A stretch of 36,239 nucleotides of DNA. It comes from Pseudomonadota bacterium. GTDB taxonomy: Bacteria > Pseudomonadota > Alphaproteobacteria > Micropepsales > Micropepsaceae. The translations under genes and the position numbers were made by a program. The notes below the pieces were generated by a model, which ran no database searches, was not told the DNA's origin, and worked only from the letters and a program-made list of their open reading frames with translations. Below are positions 1 to 9,698 of the stretch, piece after piece. Location: NCBI GenBank assembly GCA_021804785.1, contig JAJZGY010000023.1:1-36239 (forward strand), given 5' to 3'. Each line of letters opens with the position of its first letter. Position 1 is the first letter of the stretch.

Positions 1-2493
1 GTGCTCCAGCGCCTTGAGCACAAGTTCAGGGCGGGCGATGACGGCCGGGGGGAGCCCCGCAAGCTTGGCAACATGGATGCCGTAAGAGCGGTCGGCGGCG
101 CCCGCTGTCACCTCATGCAAAAAGACGATGCTATCATTCCATTCGCGCACGCGCATCGTCACGCAGGTCATCGCTTCCAGCCTTTCGCTGAGCGCCGTCA
201 TCTCGTGATAATGGGTTGCAAAAAGCGCCCGGGCGCGATTTATCTCACACAGATGTTCGGCGGCAGCCCATGCAATGGCAAGTCCATCATAGGTTGCGGT
301 GCCGCGGCCAATCTCATCGAGAATCACCAGCGAGCGTTCGCTTGCCTGATTGAGAATGGCGGCGGTTTCGACCATTTCAACCATGAAGGTTGAACGCCCC
401 CGCGCCAGATCATCAGCCGCTCCCACCCGAGAGAACAGCTTGTCGATTACACCGATATGGGCATCTTCGGCCGGCACGTAACTGCCCATCTGCGCCAGTA
501 CCGCGATGACGGCGCTCTGGCGCAAAAAGGTCGACTTGCCAGCCATGTTGGGTCCGGTGACAAGCCACAACCGGCCAGGTCCGTCCGGGGACAGATCACA
601 ATCATTGGCCACAAAACTGCCGGACCGCTCGGCCTGCAACGCCGCCTCAACCACCGGATGCCGCCCGCGGCGGATGCGAAACACGAGCGAGGTGTCTACC
701 TGAGGACGCGCATAGTTTTCTGTATCCGCCAGTTCGGCCAGAGCTGCTGCAACATCGAGGCAAGCCAGCGCATCAGCGATCGTCCCGATGGCCGTTTGTA
801 CCGCAAGCACATCGGCGGTAAGACCTCCAAACAGCTCTTTTTCAATGGCCAGGGCCATGTCGGCAGCCTGCGCAATACGGTTGTCCAGGGTCGCAAGCTC
901 GTCGGTTGTGTAGCGTACCGCGCTGCCAATGGTCTGGCGGTGCCTAAACAACTCCTGTGCCTTGGTGCCTTCCAGCCGTTCGGCATGACTTGGGGTCAAC
1001 TCAATGAAGTAGCCGAGAATGCCATTATGCTTGATTTTGAGCGATGCGATCTCGGTTTGCTGACGGTATCGCGCCTCAAGACCGGCGATGACCTTGCGAC
1101 TTTCGTCCCGCAAGGCACGTTGTTCGTCGAGTTCCTCATGCGCGCCCCTGCGTATGAAGCCTCCGTCGCGGGTGGAAAAAGGTGCCTCATCGACCAGCAT
1201 CGCTGTCAGCTTTTCACCAAGGCTCCGGCAAGCGGCAAGTCCACTACTCAGCGCGGCACAGGCCTCATCGATTTCGCCCGCCGCCACCGAAAATGGATCA
1301 CGCGCCTGATCCAACCGGGTCCACAAGTCATGCGCTGCCGCCAATCCGTCGCGTAGTGCCGTCAAATCCCGTGGCCCACCGCGGTCGACCGAGAGACGGG
1401 CAAGTGCCCGGGCAATATCGGGCGTTGCACGTAGTGCTGTGCGCAACTCTCTGCGCAGCGTGACGTGGCTCAAAAAGAAGGCAATCGCGTCCAGTCGCCG
1501 CGTGATCGCCGCGATGTCTGTGAGCGGGGCACAGAGACGTTGCGACAGTTCCCGAGCCCCGGCTGCCGTAACCGTACGCTCAATGGTGGCAAGAAGAGAG
1601 CCGCGCCGTGTGCCCGAAAGGGTTTCAGTCAACTCAAGATTGCGTCGGCTCGCGGCGTCGATCGCCATTAGGCTGCCGGCACTGAGGCGCTGTAATCCTC
1701 TCAGTGCCGGCAATTTTCCTTTCTGGGTCAGGTCGAGATAGCCCACAAGCGCACCGGCTGCCGACAGTTCAGCACGATCAAAGGCACCAAAACCGTCGAG
1801 GGCAGCCACCCCATAGAGCTGCTTGAGTGCCCGCTCACCGCCCATTGAATCGAATTTGATGGCCGGAAGGGGTGTCAGGGCCGGACCTAGTGCCGAAAGG
1901 ATAGGACCAAGTGCCGCATCGCCCAGGAGCCCATCAGAAACGAGCAACTCACGAGGATTGAGCCGGGCTAGTTCTGCAGCCAGCCCCTCGGGACTAGTCG
2001 ATCCGACGAGGAACTGTCCGGTGCTCATATCCGCAGATGCCAGTGCAAAATCACCACCGGCCCGCCCCAGAGCGGCCAGAATGTTGGCACTGCGCGCTTC
2101 CAGGAGCGCATCCTCCGTCAGCGTTCCTGGCGTGACCAGACGGATGACCTCGCGAGCCACCACCGCCTTGGCACCGCGCTTTTTGGCCTCGGCTGGATCC
2201 TCGATCTGCTCGCAAACTGCGACTCGAAAGCCGTTGCGTATCAATTTCTCGAGGTAGGCCTCTGCGGCATGAACGGGCACGCCGCACATCGGAATGTCCT
2301 CGCCCAGGTGCTTGCCGCGCTTGGTCAGGGCAATATCGAGCACCGCAGCCGCCTTGGCGGCGTCGTCGAAAAATAGCTCATAAAAGTCTCCCATGCGGTA
2401 GAAGAGGAGATAGCCCGCGTGGTCAGACTTGATCTTAAGATATTGCGCCATCATAGGAGTGGCGCTGTTGGTGACAGGGTCTTGACGGTTCAT
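1..2493 (-). CDS. mutS: DNA mismatch repair ATPase MutS (partial, C-terminus beyond left edge)
   Basis: MutS recognises mismatches and small loops in DNA and starts methyl-independent or strand-directed repair with MutL. The frame is open from an ATG at 2491-2493 to the window edge, giving 831 codons of a protein usually about 850-910 residues long, so only the C-terminal tail is missing. Near the N-terminus is the mismatch-reading Phe-X-Glu in GDFYEL (Phe37, Glu39). The ATPase carries Walker [10 protein letters not shown] (Lys about 653) and Walker [12 protein letters not shown], followed by the ATHYHE switch. The Walker A codon lies in the same frame as the start, so there is no net frameshift between them. 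It is divergent from maeB across about 100 bases, an arrangement I recall from other alphaproteobacteria. No strong ribosome binding site is visible. Confidence 0.97.
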   Translation of the reverse strand, partial: MNRQDPVTNSATPMMAQYLKIKSDHAGYLLFYRMGDFYELFFDDAAKAAAVLDIALTKRGKHLGEDIPMCGVPVHAAEAYLEKLIRNGFRVAVCEQIEDPAEAKKRGAKAVVAREVIRLVTPGTLTEDALLEARSANILAALGRAGGDFALASADMSTGQFLVGSTSPEGLAAELARLNPRELLVSDGLLGDAALGPILSALGPALTPLPAIKFDSMGGERALKQLYGVAALDGFGAFDRAELSAAGALVGYLDLTQKGKLPALRGLQRLSAGSLMAIDAASRRNLELTETLSGTRRGSLLATIERTVTAAGARELSQRLCAPLTDIAAITRRLDAIAFFLSHVTLRRELRTALRATPDIARALARLSVDRGGPRDLTALRDGLAAAHDLWTRLDQARDPFSVAAGEIDEACAALSSGLAACRSLGEKLTAMLVDEAPFSTRDGGFIRRGAHEELDEQRALRDESRKVIAGLEARYRQQTEIASLKIKHNGILGYFIELTPSHAERLEGTKAQELFRHRQTIGSAVRYTTDELATLDNRIAQAADMALAIEKELFGGLTADVLAVQTAIGTIADALACLDVAAALAELADTENYARPQVDTSLVFRIRRGRHPVVEAALQAERSGSFVANDCDLSPDGPGRLWLVTGPNMAGKSTFLRQSAVIAVLAQMGSYVPAEDAHIGVIDKLFSRVGAADDLARGRSTFMVEMVETAAILNQASERSLVILDEIGRGTATYDGLAIAWAAAEHLCEINRARALFATHYHEMTALSERLEAMTCVTMRVREWNDSIVFLHEVTAGAADRSYGIHVAKLAGLPPAVIARPELVLKALEH

Positions 2494-2542
2494 GATGGGC
2501 TCAGCCTAACAGATCGTTTCCTGGCCGGCGCGAATGCAACTG

Positions 2543-2572
2543 TTGAAACGGCCCCTCGGATGGGTCGATATT
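2543..2572 (+). promoter_or_regulatory. Possible sigma-70-type promoter for maeB
   Basis: TTGAAA at 2543-2548 and GATATT at 2567-2572 are separated by 18 bases. They lie in the mutS/maeB divergent gap about 25 bases before the maeB ATG. The -35 matches 5 of 6 and the -10 matches 4 of 6 consensus bases. This is a visual match only. Confidence 0.3.
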
Positions 2573-2597
2573 CTGTGGATCTCTGACCTTACGCGGT

Positions 2598-4853
2598 ATG
2601 CCCATGCCTCACAAACGACCTTCCTTCACCGAAGAAGAAGCCCTTGCCTTTCATGCGGGCGGCAAACCCGGAAAGATTGAGATCGCGCCCACCAAGCCGA
2701 TGTCCACGCAGCGCGACCTGTCCTTGGCTTACAGCCCGGGTGTGGCGGTGCCGGTCAGGGCGATCGCCGAACGTCCTGACGCCGTGTTCGATTATACCGC
2801 AAAGGGTAATCTTGTTGCGGTCATCTCCAATGGCACGGCGATCCTTGGACTGGGCGATCTGGGGCCGCTCGCATCCAAGCCGGTTATGGAAGGCAAAGCC
2901 GTGCTCTTCAAGCGCTTTGCCGACGTCGATGCGATTGATCTTGAGATCGACACCAAGGACGTCGACGCCTTCATTAATTGTGTCCGCTACCTTGGGCCAA
3001 CCTTTGGGGGTATCAATCTTGAGGACATCAAGGCTCCCGACTGCTTCATCATCGAACAACGCTTGCGCGAACTCATGGACATTCCGGTGTTCCATGACGA
3101 TCAGCACGGTACCGCGATCATATCGACCGCCGGCATCATCAATGCGATGCACCTGACTGGCCGCCAGATCGACAGCATCAAGGTGGTAGTCAATGGAGCC
3201 GGCGCCGCAGGCATTGCCTGCCTAGAATTGCTGAAGTCGATGGGCCTGCCCAATGGTAATGCGATTTTGTGCGATTCCAAGGGCGTGGTTTATCGCGGCC
3301 GGAAGGAAGGCATGAACCAGTGGAAGAGTGCCCACGCGAGCGAAACCGACGCGCGCGACCTTGCAGATGCACTCAAGGGCGCAGACGTCTTCCTTGGCCT
3401 GTCGGTCAAGGGTGCCGTGACCCAGGCAATGGTCGCGGGCATGAATAAGGCTCCGATCATTTTTGCGATGGCCAATCCGGATCCAGAGATCACGCCAGAA
3501 GAGGTCAAGGCGGTACGTGCCGACGCCATCGTCGCGACCGGACGTAGCGACTATCCCAATCAGGTCAATAATGTCTTGGGCTTCCCCTACATCTTCCGAG
3601 GTGCGCTCGACGTACGCGCGACGACCATCAATGACGCGATGAAAATTGCGGCGGCTGAGGCGCTGGCGGCGTTGGCACGTGAGGACGTACCCGATGAGGT
3701 GGCCATGGCCTATCGCGGCAGCCGACCCTCTTATGGACCTGACTACATCATCCCGGTGCCGTTTGATCCCCGCCTGATCAGCAGGGTGTCCTCGGCGGTA
3801 GCCGAGGCCGCGGTACGCACCGGTGTGGCGCGACGTGAAATGAAGGATGCGCAGAACTATCGCGATCAGCTCTCAGCGCGCCTGGATCCCTCGGCCAGCC
3901 TCTTCCAGCGCATTACCGCAAGCGTGCGCGCCCATCCCAAACGCGTTGTCTTTGCCGAAGGTGAAGAGGAAGCGGTGATCCGCGCTGCGGCGGCCTTTCA
4001 GAATTCCGGCCTCGGCAAATCTCTTTTGGTGGGACGCGAGGAGATTATCAGGAACGGCCTGCGCAAGGCCGGATTTGATCAATCTGCCTTCGAAATCTGC
4101 GTACCGCACTCGGCGCAGGACGCAGCGCCGTATATCGAGGCGCTCTATGAACGTCTGCAACGTCGTGGTGCGCTTTACCGGGACTGCGTCCGCATGGTCA
4201 CCAATGATCGCAATATCTACGCCGCCTCGATGCTGCGTGCTGGTGATGCCGATGCCATGGTTACCGGAATTACGCGCTCCTACGCCGTTGCACTTAATGA
4301 CGTGCGCATGGTGCTTGATCCGCCACGTGGCGAACGGCCGATCGGCATCAACGTGCTGTTCTTAAAAGGTCGGGTCGTATTTGTTGCCGATACCAGTGTG
4401 CATGAGATGCCCACGAGCGAGGAACTCGCTGATATCGCGGTACAGGCCGCGCATGAAGCCCGGCGCTTTGGATTTACACCGCGCGTGGCCATGCTGGCGT
4501 CCTCGACTTTCGGTTTCCCACGCTCTGAACGCAGTGAACGCATCGTAGAAGCGGTCAAAATACTTGCCCGACGCGATGTCGATTTCGAGTATGATGGAGA
4601 GATGGCCGTCGATGTAGCACTCGATCGTGAGAAGCTGGCGCTTTATCCATTCTGCCGCCTCACCGATACCGCCAATGTGCTGATCATGCCCGCGATCCAC
4701 TCCGCCTCGATCTCAACAAAGCTGTTGCAGCAGATGGGCGGCGGCAATGTAATTGGTCCACTCCTTGTCGGGCTGGACCGTCCGGTGCAGATCGCGCCAC
4801 TTGGAGGCAAGATGAGCGAGGTCTACAACGCTGCGCTGATCGCGGCGCTCTGA
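2598..4853 (+). CDS. maeB: NADP-dependent malic enzyme with C-terminal phosphotransacetylase-like domain (MaeB type)
   Basis: The enzyme oxidatively decarboxylates malate to pyruvate with reduction of NADP, feeding gluconeogenic and acetyl-CoA supply in the cytoplasm. The 751-residue length fits the long MaeB/Tme form. The malic domain has [10 protein letters not shown] (catalytic Tyr about 45), DQHGTA and a Rossmann segment [16 protein letters not shown]. From about residue 430 a phosphate acetyltransferase-like domain follows ([14 protein letters not shown], then [15 protein letters not shown] near the end). In this family that domain is thought to be regulatory rather than catalytic. A second ATG lies two codons downstream of the chosen start, and neither has a convincing ribosome binding site. 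The stop is two bases from the convergent response-regulator stop. It is not linked functionally to mutS. Confidence 0.96.
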   Translation: MPMPHKRPSFTEEEALAFHAGGKPGKIEIAPTKPMSTQRDLSLAYSPGVAVPVRAIAERPDAVFDYTAKGNLVAVISNGTAILGLGDLGPLASKPVMEGKAVLFKRFADVDAIDLEIDTKDVDAFINCVRYLGPTFGGINLEDIKAPDCFIIEQRLRELMDIPVFHDDQHGTAIISTAGIINAMHLTGRQIDSIKVVVNGAGAAGIACLELLKSMGLPNGNAILCDSKGVVYRGRKEGMNQWKSAHASETDARDLADALKGADVFLGLSVKGAVTQAMVAGMNKAPIIFAMANPDPEITPEEVKAVRADAIVATGRSDYPNQVNNVLGFPYIFRGALDVRATTINDAMKIAAAEALAALAREDVPDEVAMAYRGSRPSYGPDYIIPVPFDPRLISRVSSAVAEAAVRTGVARREMKDAQNYRDQLSARLDPSASLFQRITASVRAHPKRVVFAEGEEEAVIRAAAAFQNSGLGKSLLVGREEIIRNGLRKAGFDQSAFEICVPHSAQDAAPYIEALYERLQRRGALYRDCVRMVTNDRNIYAASMLRAGDADAMVTGITRSYAVALNDVRMVLDPPRGERPIGINVLFLKGRVVFVADTSVHEMPTSEELADIAVQAAHEARRFGFTPRVAMLASSTFGFPRSERSERIVEAVKILARRDVDFEYDGEMAVDVALDREKLALYPFCRLTDTANVLIMPAIHSASISTKLLQQMGGGNVIGPLLVGLDRPVQIAPLGGKMSEVYNAALIAAL

Positions 4854-4855
4854 AC

Positions 4856-5407
4856 CTATCGCGGACTGCGTTTGGCGAGAATACGTTGCAAGGTACGCCG
4901 GTGCATATTGAGCCGGCGCGCGGTCTCCGAGACGTTGTGGCCACAAAGCTCATAGACCCGCTGAATATGTTCCCAGCGCACACGATCGGCTGACATGGGA
5001 TTTTCAGGCGGCTTGGGCTTGCCGCCGGGAGCTGCGAGCAGCGCAGCCATAATATCATCGGCATCGGCGGGTTTGGGCAGGTAATCGATGGCGCCGTATT
5101 TGACCGCAGCGACCGCGGTGGCGATGTTGCCAAAGCCGGTCAGTACCACCACACGGGCATCGGGACGAATTCCATGCAGCAGCTCAACCACATCAAGGCC
5201 ATTGCCATCATCGAGTTTGAGATCAATCACGGCGAAGGCTGGAGGGTCTTCCTTGGCGCGGGCAAGGCCCTGGGCCACGGTTTCGGCAATCGCCACGTGG
5301 AAGCCCCGAGCTTCCATGGCGCGGGCCAGACGCTCGCGCAAAGGGCGATCATCTTCGACGATCAATAGGCTGCGGTCTTCCGGGAGGAGTTGGTCTTGAA
5401 GGGTCAT
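4856..5407 (-). CDS. regA: RegA/ActR/PrrA-type redox response regulator
   Basis: A 183-residue response regulator matching the length of RegA/ActR/PrrA. The receiver domain (about 12-125) has the acidic cluster Glu18-Asp19-Asp20, phospho-acceptor Asp62 in VIDLKLDDGNG, Thr90 and Lys112 in the PKP turn. A proline-rich linker leads to a Fis-like helix-turn-helix at about 157-180 (NVSETARRLNMHRRTLQRIL), which is highly characteristic of this family. Known members control respiration, carbon and nitrogen fixation and photosynthesis genes in response to redox state. AAGGA lies 7 bases before the ATG, supporting this start. The gene follows its cognate kinase by 73 bases on the same strand and is probably co-transcribed. 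Its stop faces that of maeB. Confidence 0.93.
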   Translation of the reverse strand: MTLQDQLLPEDRSLLIVEDDRPLRERLARAMEARGFHVAIAETVAQGLARAKEDPPAFAVIDLKLDDGNGLDVVELLHGIRPDARVVVLTGFGNIATAVAAVKYGAIDYLPKPADADDIMAALLAAPGGKPKPPENPMSADRVRWEHIQRVYELCGHNVSETARRLNMHRRTLQRILAKRSPR

Positions 5408-5480
5408 CGGTCAATCCTTGGCGCTCCGATAGCGCCCTTCGAGCACTTCCGCAAGCAAAGATGAGACAATCTGTCGTCGT

Positions 5481-6896
5481 TTAGAGCCCGCTGGTGCCGT
5501 TGGGGGGGCGTTCGGCATCAATGGTTCCGCGTGGCCAGCGGCAACTCACTCGGGCGCCACCCTCGGGACGATTGCGCACCTGTACCCGCCCCCCCGTCTG
5601 TTCGATCAAGGTCTTAGCGATAAAAAAGCCCAGACCCATACCCTGTTGACCAGTAAAGTTCTCGCTCGGCGACAGCTGAGTTTCCCCTAAGGCATAGTTC
5701 CCCGGACGGGACGTGACATAGGGCTCGCCCAAGCGTTCGAGAATTTCTGGTGCGAACCCGGGGCCATCGTCCTCGATGGTGAGCTGGAGCGAAGTCGCAT
5801 CCCACGCTACCCGGATCTCGATGCGATGATTGGCGAAATCAGCTGCATTGGCCACGAAGTTATTGAGACTGTGCAGCAATTCGGGGGCCCGCCAGATCTT
5901 GGGCACTGGCCCGGCATCGCCGGAAGGGGCCAGCTGAATCTCGATCTGCAGCTCCTCATGGCGGTAGCGTCCGACCAGATCATCGAGCATAGCGGCGACA
6001 GAGATGCGGTTGGTAGCATCGAGGACACTTTGTTCCGGGCGAGCAAGTCGGGTGAGAATCGTGCGGCAACGCTCGGCCTGCGCACGCAACAAGCTCGCAT
6101 CCTCGGCTTGCTCAGAGCCCTTGGGCAGCTCCCGCTCAAGCTCGCGTGCGACGACCGCGATAGTGCCAAGGGGCGTTCCAAGTTCATGAGCCGCCGCAGC
6201 GGCCAAGGCGCCAATCGATGCCATGCGATGTTCGCGCGCCAGGGCCAGCTGCGTTGCTGCCAGGCCGGCCGACATGCGGGCCGCTTCACTGCCGATTCGC
6301 CAAGCATAGATCGAGGTGAAGCCGATCCCGATTACGATCGATGCCCAAATTCCAACCTGATAGAGCGCAGGAAGTTGCAGCAGCTCGTGTGGCGCCCACG
6401 GCAGAGGCAGGTGCACGATCGCCACGAGCGAAACCGCTGCAAAAGAGAATCCCGCCAAAATCAGCGTGTTTCCTAGGTTAAGCGTCGAGGCGGCGATCAC
6501 CACCGGAGCCAAAAACATCAGGGCGAAGGGATTCTCGAGCCCTCCTGTGAGATAGAGCAGAGCCGCCAGCTGAAGGACGTCATAGGCAAGAAAGATGGTC
6601 GCCTCGAGATTGGTCAGCCGATGGGTCGCAGGAAAATGTACCGCAAGAGCAACATTGAGAATCGCGCTGGCAGATATGACGCCAATGCACTCGGCAAGCG
6701 GGAGCTGATAGGCCAGTCCGAAATAGACGATGAAAAGGGTTGCCGACTGGCCGCCAACCGCCAGCCAGCGCAGATTGGAGAGGGTACGCAGACGTACCCG
6801 CCCGCGGCTCGTTGGCGCGGCAAAGGCAAACTCATCGGCAAATTTTTGCGGCCGTAAGCCCATCCAACCCGGTCTCTTTTCTGTCAATGTATTCAT
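5481..6896 (-). CDS. regB: RegB/ActS/PrrB-type membrane sensor histidine kinase
   Basis: This 471-residue inner-membrane kinase should phosphorylate the adjacent RegA-like regulator. About six hydrophobic segments occupy residues 40-200. Between them is GGLENPF (118-124), the ubiquinone-sensing motif of RegB. The H-box AAAAHELGTPLGT places the phospho-acceptor at His237. Cys277 in AERCRTILTRL sits where RegB has its redox-active cysteine, so the redox switch looks conserved. N and G boxes follow (NNFVANAADFA; EDDGPGFAP; GMGLGFFIAKTL). It lies upstream of regA on the same strand and is divergent from a SCO/SenC gene, as in known regB loci. No DNA supports another start, and no strong ribosome binding site is seen. 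Confidence 0.93.
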   Translation of the reverse strand: MNTLTEKRPGWMGLRPQKFADEFAFAAPTSRGRVRLRTLSNLRWLAVGGQSATLFIVYFGLAYQLPLAECIGVISASAILNVALAVHFPATHRLTNLEATIFLAYDVLQLAALLYLTGGLENPFALMFLAPVVIAASTLNLGNTLILAGFSFAAVSLVAIVHLPLPWAPHELLQLPALYQVGIWASIVIGIGFTSIYAWRIGSEAARMSAGLAATQLALAREHRMASIGALAAAAAHELGTPLGTIAVVARELERELPKGSEQAEDASLLRAQAERCRTILTRLARPEQSVLDATNRISVAAMLDDLVGRYRHEELQIEIQLAPSGDAGPVPKIWRAPELLHSLNNFVANAADFANHRIEIRVAWDATSLQLTIEDDGPGFAPEILERLGEPYVTSRPGNYALGETQLSPSENFTGQQGMGLGFFIAKTLIEQTGGRVQVRNRPEGGARVSCRWPRGTIDAERPPNGTSGL

Positions 6897-6962
6897 GTTT
6901 TCATCACACTGTCGCCATCCGAACAGTTGCCTGCCCCAAAGAGCGACGATTTCGCGCTTCAG

Positions 6963-6975
6963 TTGACACCGTCAA
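6963..6975. promoter_or_regulatory. 13-bp palindrome TTGAC-ACC-GTCAA between regB and sco
   Basis: A perfect 5-bp inverted repeat with a 3-base centre lies in the 136-base gap between the divergent regB and sco genes, 66 bases from the regB start and 57 from the sco start. It could be an operator, or its TTGACA could be a -35 element, but no -10 hexamer at 16-18 bases is evident. The binding factor is unknown. Confidence 0.3.
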
Positions 6976-7032
6976 GAGTCTATCAGTCTCACCTCTGACT
7001 GCCAGCCCGGCGGCCCGCAACCAGGATCTTCC

Positions 7033-7638
7033 ATGCCCCGCAGCGCGCTGATCGCTCTGATCATCCTCGTCACCGGCGTCGCCGCTGGGACCCTGTGGTA
7101 CGTTGGCGACCAGCTCGCCTCACACAGGATCAACATGACGAGCGTCGGTGACACGAAAATCGGCGGACCGTTTTCGCTGACCGATCAAAATGGCCGTACG
7201 CGTACGGACAAGGATTTTATCGGCCATTATATGCTTGTGTACTTTGGCTACACCAATTGTCCCGACGTCTGTCCAACCACGCTTAGCGTCATGGCCGACG
7301 CGATGGAAAAACTTGGCGGTGCTGCCCATCAGGTAGTGCCCATCTTTGTAACCGTTGATCCCGCGCGTGACACGCCGCGCGTGCTAAAATCCTATTTGGC
7401 CGCGTTTGGACCGGAGTTCGTAGGGTTAACAGGTTCACCCAGCAGCATCGCTGCTCTAGCCAAAGAATATCACGTCTACTACAAGGTCCAAAAGTCGACC
7501 AAAAACGGAAGCTATGCGGTAGACCACTCCAATGTGATCTACCTGATGGGACCTGAGGGCAAGTTCATCGCCAATTATGACGAGACCCTGGGTCCGGACA
7601 AGCTAGCCGCCGCGATCGCGCGCCATATCGGTGCCTAG
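7033..7638 (+). CDS. SCO1/SenC/PrrC family copper-binding thiol protein
   Basis: A 201-residue thioredoxin-fold protein that in this family delivers copper to the CuA site of cytochrome c oxidase and influences RegB signalling. Residues 3-23 form one hydrophobic membrane anchor or uncleaved signal, placing the rest in the periplasm. Copper ligands are visible: Cys76 and Cys80 in TNCPDVCP and His165 in VDHSNVIYL. GGA lies six bases before the ATG. It is divergent from regB, which supports the redox-sensing context and mirrors senC/prrC loci in phototrophic relatives. The stop is 14 bases from the convergent folD stop. Confidence 0.93.
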   Translation: MPRSALIALIILVTGVAAGTLWYVGDQLASHRINMTSVGDTKIGGPFSLTDQNGRTRTDKDFIGHYMLVYFGYTNCPDVCPTTLSVMADAMEKLGGAAHQVVPIFVTVDPARDTPRVLKSYLAAFGPEFVGLTGSPSSIAALAKEYHVYYKVQKSTKNGSYAVDHSNVIYLMGPEGKFIANYDETLGPDKLAAAIARHIGA

Positions 7639-7652
7639 ACGCGCTTGAGCCT

Positions 7653-8537
7653 TCAAATCAAAGTTGTATCAAGTCCTGCAGCAAGCATCGCCGCGATGAG
7701 CGTGTTGCGCATCAGGCAGACGATCGTCATGGCCCCAACACCACCCGGTACAGGGGTAATGGCGCGGGCGCGCTCGGCGGCAGCGCTGAATGCTACGTCA
7801 CCCACAAGCCGGCTTGTGCCGTCGGTGCCTTGCACACGGTTGATACCAACATCAATCACCACACCACCAGGTTTAACCCAGTCGCCCTGAACGAACTGCG
7901 GCCGTCCGATCGCAGCGACCAGAATGTCTGCACGCCGACAAAGCTCTGGCAGGTTGCGCGATTTCGAATGGGCCATGGTTACGGTTGCATTGGCAGCCAG
8001 AAGCAATTGCGCCGCCGGTTTGCCGAAGAGCAGAGAGCGACCGATCACCAGCGCCTCCTGGCCAGCGATGTCGCCGACATATTCCTTTAGGAGCAGCATG
8101 ACACCCATCGGTGTACAGGATACGAGACGAGCACGTCCGCTCAGGAGCAGCCCCGCATTGGCGGCTGTAAGGGCATCCACGTCCTTGGCCGGATCAAGTG
8201 TGTCAAGAACGGCCGCCTCGCGGATCTGAGGAGGCAAGGGCATCTGCACCAGTATCCCATGGATGCTGGGATCGGTATTGAGCGCCCTGACGACGTCCTG
8301 AACCTCTGCTTCTCTTGCATCGGCAGAGAGATGATGGCTACGCGAGGTAAAGCCCAGGCTTTGGGCCATCTTATTCTTGTTACGGACATATACCTCACTT
8401 GCCGGATCAGCACCGACAAGCACCGTGGCAAGCCCAGGCACCAGGCCGTGGGCCTCCTTCAGGTTGGCGGTTTGCTCGTAGAGGTGCTGCTTGAGGCGCG
8501 CGGCAACAGCCTTGCCATCGATGAGCGTTGCGGTCAT
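7653..8537 (-). CDS. folD: Bifunctional methylenetetrahydrofolate dehydrogenase/methenyltetrahydrofolate cyclohydrolase
   Basis: FolD interconverts methylene-, methenyl- and 10-formyl-tetrahydrofolate in the cytoplasm using NADP, supplying one-carbon units for purines and formyl-Met. The family signatures are present: ASEVYVRNKNK with the catalytic lysine region, GILVQMPLP, the NADP-binding VIGRSLLFGKPAAQLLL, DVGINRV and the C-terminal TPVPGGVGAMT. That last motif has Ala where most members have Pro. I chose the ATG at 8535-8537 because GGGAG lies 7 bases upstream. The ATG two codons earlier would leave only one base. The resulting 294 residues fit the family. It follows yggT on the same strand after a gap of about 200 bases. 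Confidence 0.95.
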   Translation of the reverse strand: MTATLIDGKAVAARLKQHLYEQTANLKEAHGLVPGLATVLVGADPASEVYVRNKNKMAQSLGFTSRSHHLSADAREAEVQDVVRALNTDPSIHGILVQMPLPPQIREAAVLDTLDPAKDVDALTAANAGLLLSGRARLVSCTPMGVMLLLKEYVGDIAGQEALVIGRSLLFGKPAAQLLLAANATVTMAHSKSRNLPELCRRADILVAAIGRPQFVQGDWVKPGGVVIDVGINRVQGTDGTSRLVGDVAFSAAAERARAITPVPGGVGAMTIVCLMRNTLIAAMLAAGLDTTLI

Positions 8538-8570
8538 GAGCATTCTCCCGTCGGATAACGTTGGACATAG

Positions 8571-8650
8571 CCGGCAGGGGCCACGCCGTCCACCGCTTTA
8601 GCCTGAGCCTGAGATCACCCGCCAACCGGCATGAAAGTGCTACCACGCCA
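8571..8650 (-). pseudogene. Possible decayed DUF167/YggU remnant
   Basis: Between yggT and folD the minus strand encodes GDLRLRL in one frame and then KAVDGVAPAG in another. Together these resemble the start of DUF167 proteins (…RLTP…DAVDGVA…). From memory, many alphaproteobacteria carry DUF167 exactly between yggT and folD. The match is short and has not been aligned, so this is a weak call. Confidence 0.2.
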
Positions 8651-8736
8651 TCGTGGTGGCGCGAGCCCGCCTTGGCTTTGAGGGTAAAGTCCGCCGTTGA
8701 GTATAACGGGCGACACCTGTCAGTACCGATCCGGCC

Positions 8737-9036
8737 TCAGGAAAGACCACCGGCACTAAGCCAGATCACCAGTCGTTGCAGAAACATCACCGCGATCAGC
8801 ACGATCAATGGTGACAGGTCAAGTCCGCCAACGATCGGAACGATGCGGCGGACCTGGCGAAAAACCGGTTCGGTCATCGCCTCGAGGGTCCCTAATACTG
8901 AGCGCGCGAAGGAGTTGTGAACGTTAATGACACGGAAGGTCACCAGCCAGCTGGCGACCACCGCGGCGATGATCACCCAAGTGTATAAATCAAGGACCTC
9001 GAGGATCAACCAGATGAACGGATTGGCGGCGTACAT
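8737..9036 (-). CDS. YggT family integral membrane protein
   Basis: A protein of 99 residues with two hydrophobic segments: FIWLILEVLDLYTWVIIAAV near the N-terminus and SPLIVLIAVMFLQRLVIWL near the C-terminus. The linker contains the family's typical TEPVFRQVRRIVP and GGLDLSP. YggT proteins are small inner-membrane proteins linked to osmotic stress tolerance and, in some bacteria, to cell-division organisation; the molecular role is unresolved. The open frame extends upstream to 9120. I prefer the ATG at 9034-9036 because AAGG lies 8 bases before it. The ATG two codons earlier (9040-9042) is the alternative. Confidence 0.88.
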   Translation of the reverse strand: MYAANPFIWLILEVLDLYTWVIIAAVVASWLVTFRVINVHNSFARSVLGTLEAMTEPVFRQVRRIVPIVGGLDLSPLIVLIAVMFLQRLVIWLSAGGLS

Positions 9037-9130
9037 GGGCATGGCCTTGCGTCTAGGCGGGCCCCAGCTTGTAACCACACCGCGGCCCGCCGGCAACCCG
9101 CCGGACACGGCACTGGTCACTTGCTTGTGC

Positions 9131-9160
9131 TTGACAGCGATCGGGGGCGCTCCCTAGATA
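9131..9160 (+). promoter_or_regulatory. Promoter of tRNA-Ala
   Basis: A consensus -35 TTGACA (9131-9136) and TAGATA (9155-9160) are separated by 18 bases and end 39 bases before the tRNA. The -10 is followed at once by the GC-rich CGCCCCGCG, a discriminator type found on stringently controlled stable-RNA promoters. Confidence 0.55.
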
Positions 9161-9199
9161 CGCCCCGCGTCTAATCCTAAAGAGGCGCGGAACCGGCCT

Positions 9200-9275
9200 G
9201 GGGCTGTAGCTCAGTTGGGAGAGCGCCTCGTTCGCAATGAGGAGGTCAGCGGTTCGATCCCGCTCAGCTCCACCA
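9200..9275 (+). tRNA. tRNA-Ala (anticodon CGC)
   Basis: A full cloverleaf of 76 bases can be folded. The acceptor stem GGGGCTG/CAGCTCC contains the G3:U70 pair that marks alanine tRNAs. The D arm is GCTC/GAGC, the anticodon arm is CCTCG-TTCGCAA-TGAGG with anticodon CGC, and the T arm is AGCGG-TTCGATC-CCGCT. The discriminator is A and the CCA end is encoded. It decodes GCG codons. It stands at the boundary between housekeeping genes and the galactoside block. Confidence 0.97.
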
Positions 9276-9698
9276 GGCACTTAGCATCATCGCCCGCCCC
9301 TCCTGCCGACGCCGGCTGCCCCTCTAACGTCCCTTACGCTGCTGCGGCAAGCCAGGTCACCTCGTTCTGGGCCAGCAGGAGCGCGGGGTCGTTTACCCCT
9401 CTGTGGCAAAGGGCCCCCCCAGTCACCTTGATCGACCCTCCAGGTCCGTTCGTGCTCCGCCGCGAAATAGAATCGCACCTCGCCGCTTGGGCACGGCCCC
9501 GGCCTCCGCCAACCCGCTCCATTCGTATCGCACTGCAATTTTCCACTCGACCCAGGTCCATCTCCTCGAACCGCACGCGTGGCCATGGTTACCGCGGGAG
9601 AAGCCGGACGCTTAGGACGTTCCACCAACCGAGCAACGCAATGCGGCTGCCCGCAGCGACGCGCAACCGAAACCCTGGGTCACAGCATGCCCTGCGCG
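9276..9698. other. Gene-poor stretch between tRNA-Ala and the galactose operon
   Basis: I recognise nothing here. Open frames on both strands (for example minus 9334-9576, 80 codons) are short, arginine-rich and without motifs, which is typical of chance frames in GC-rich DNA. No integrase and no second copy of the tRNA 3' end were seen nearby. It could be degraded DNA at an island edge. Confidence 0.5.

Noticed and set aside
457..1356. 299-codon open frame on the plus strand
   Set aside because: It lies antisense to the conserved MutS core, including the ATPase, and its product shows no family features. It is a shadow of GC-rich coding DNA.
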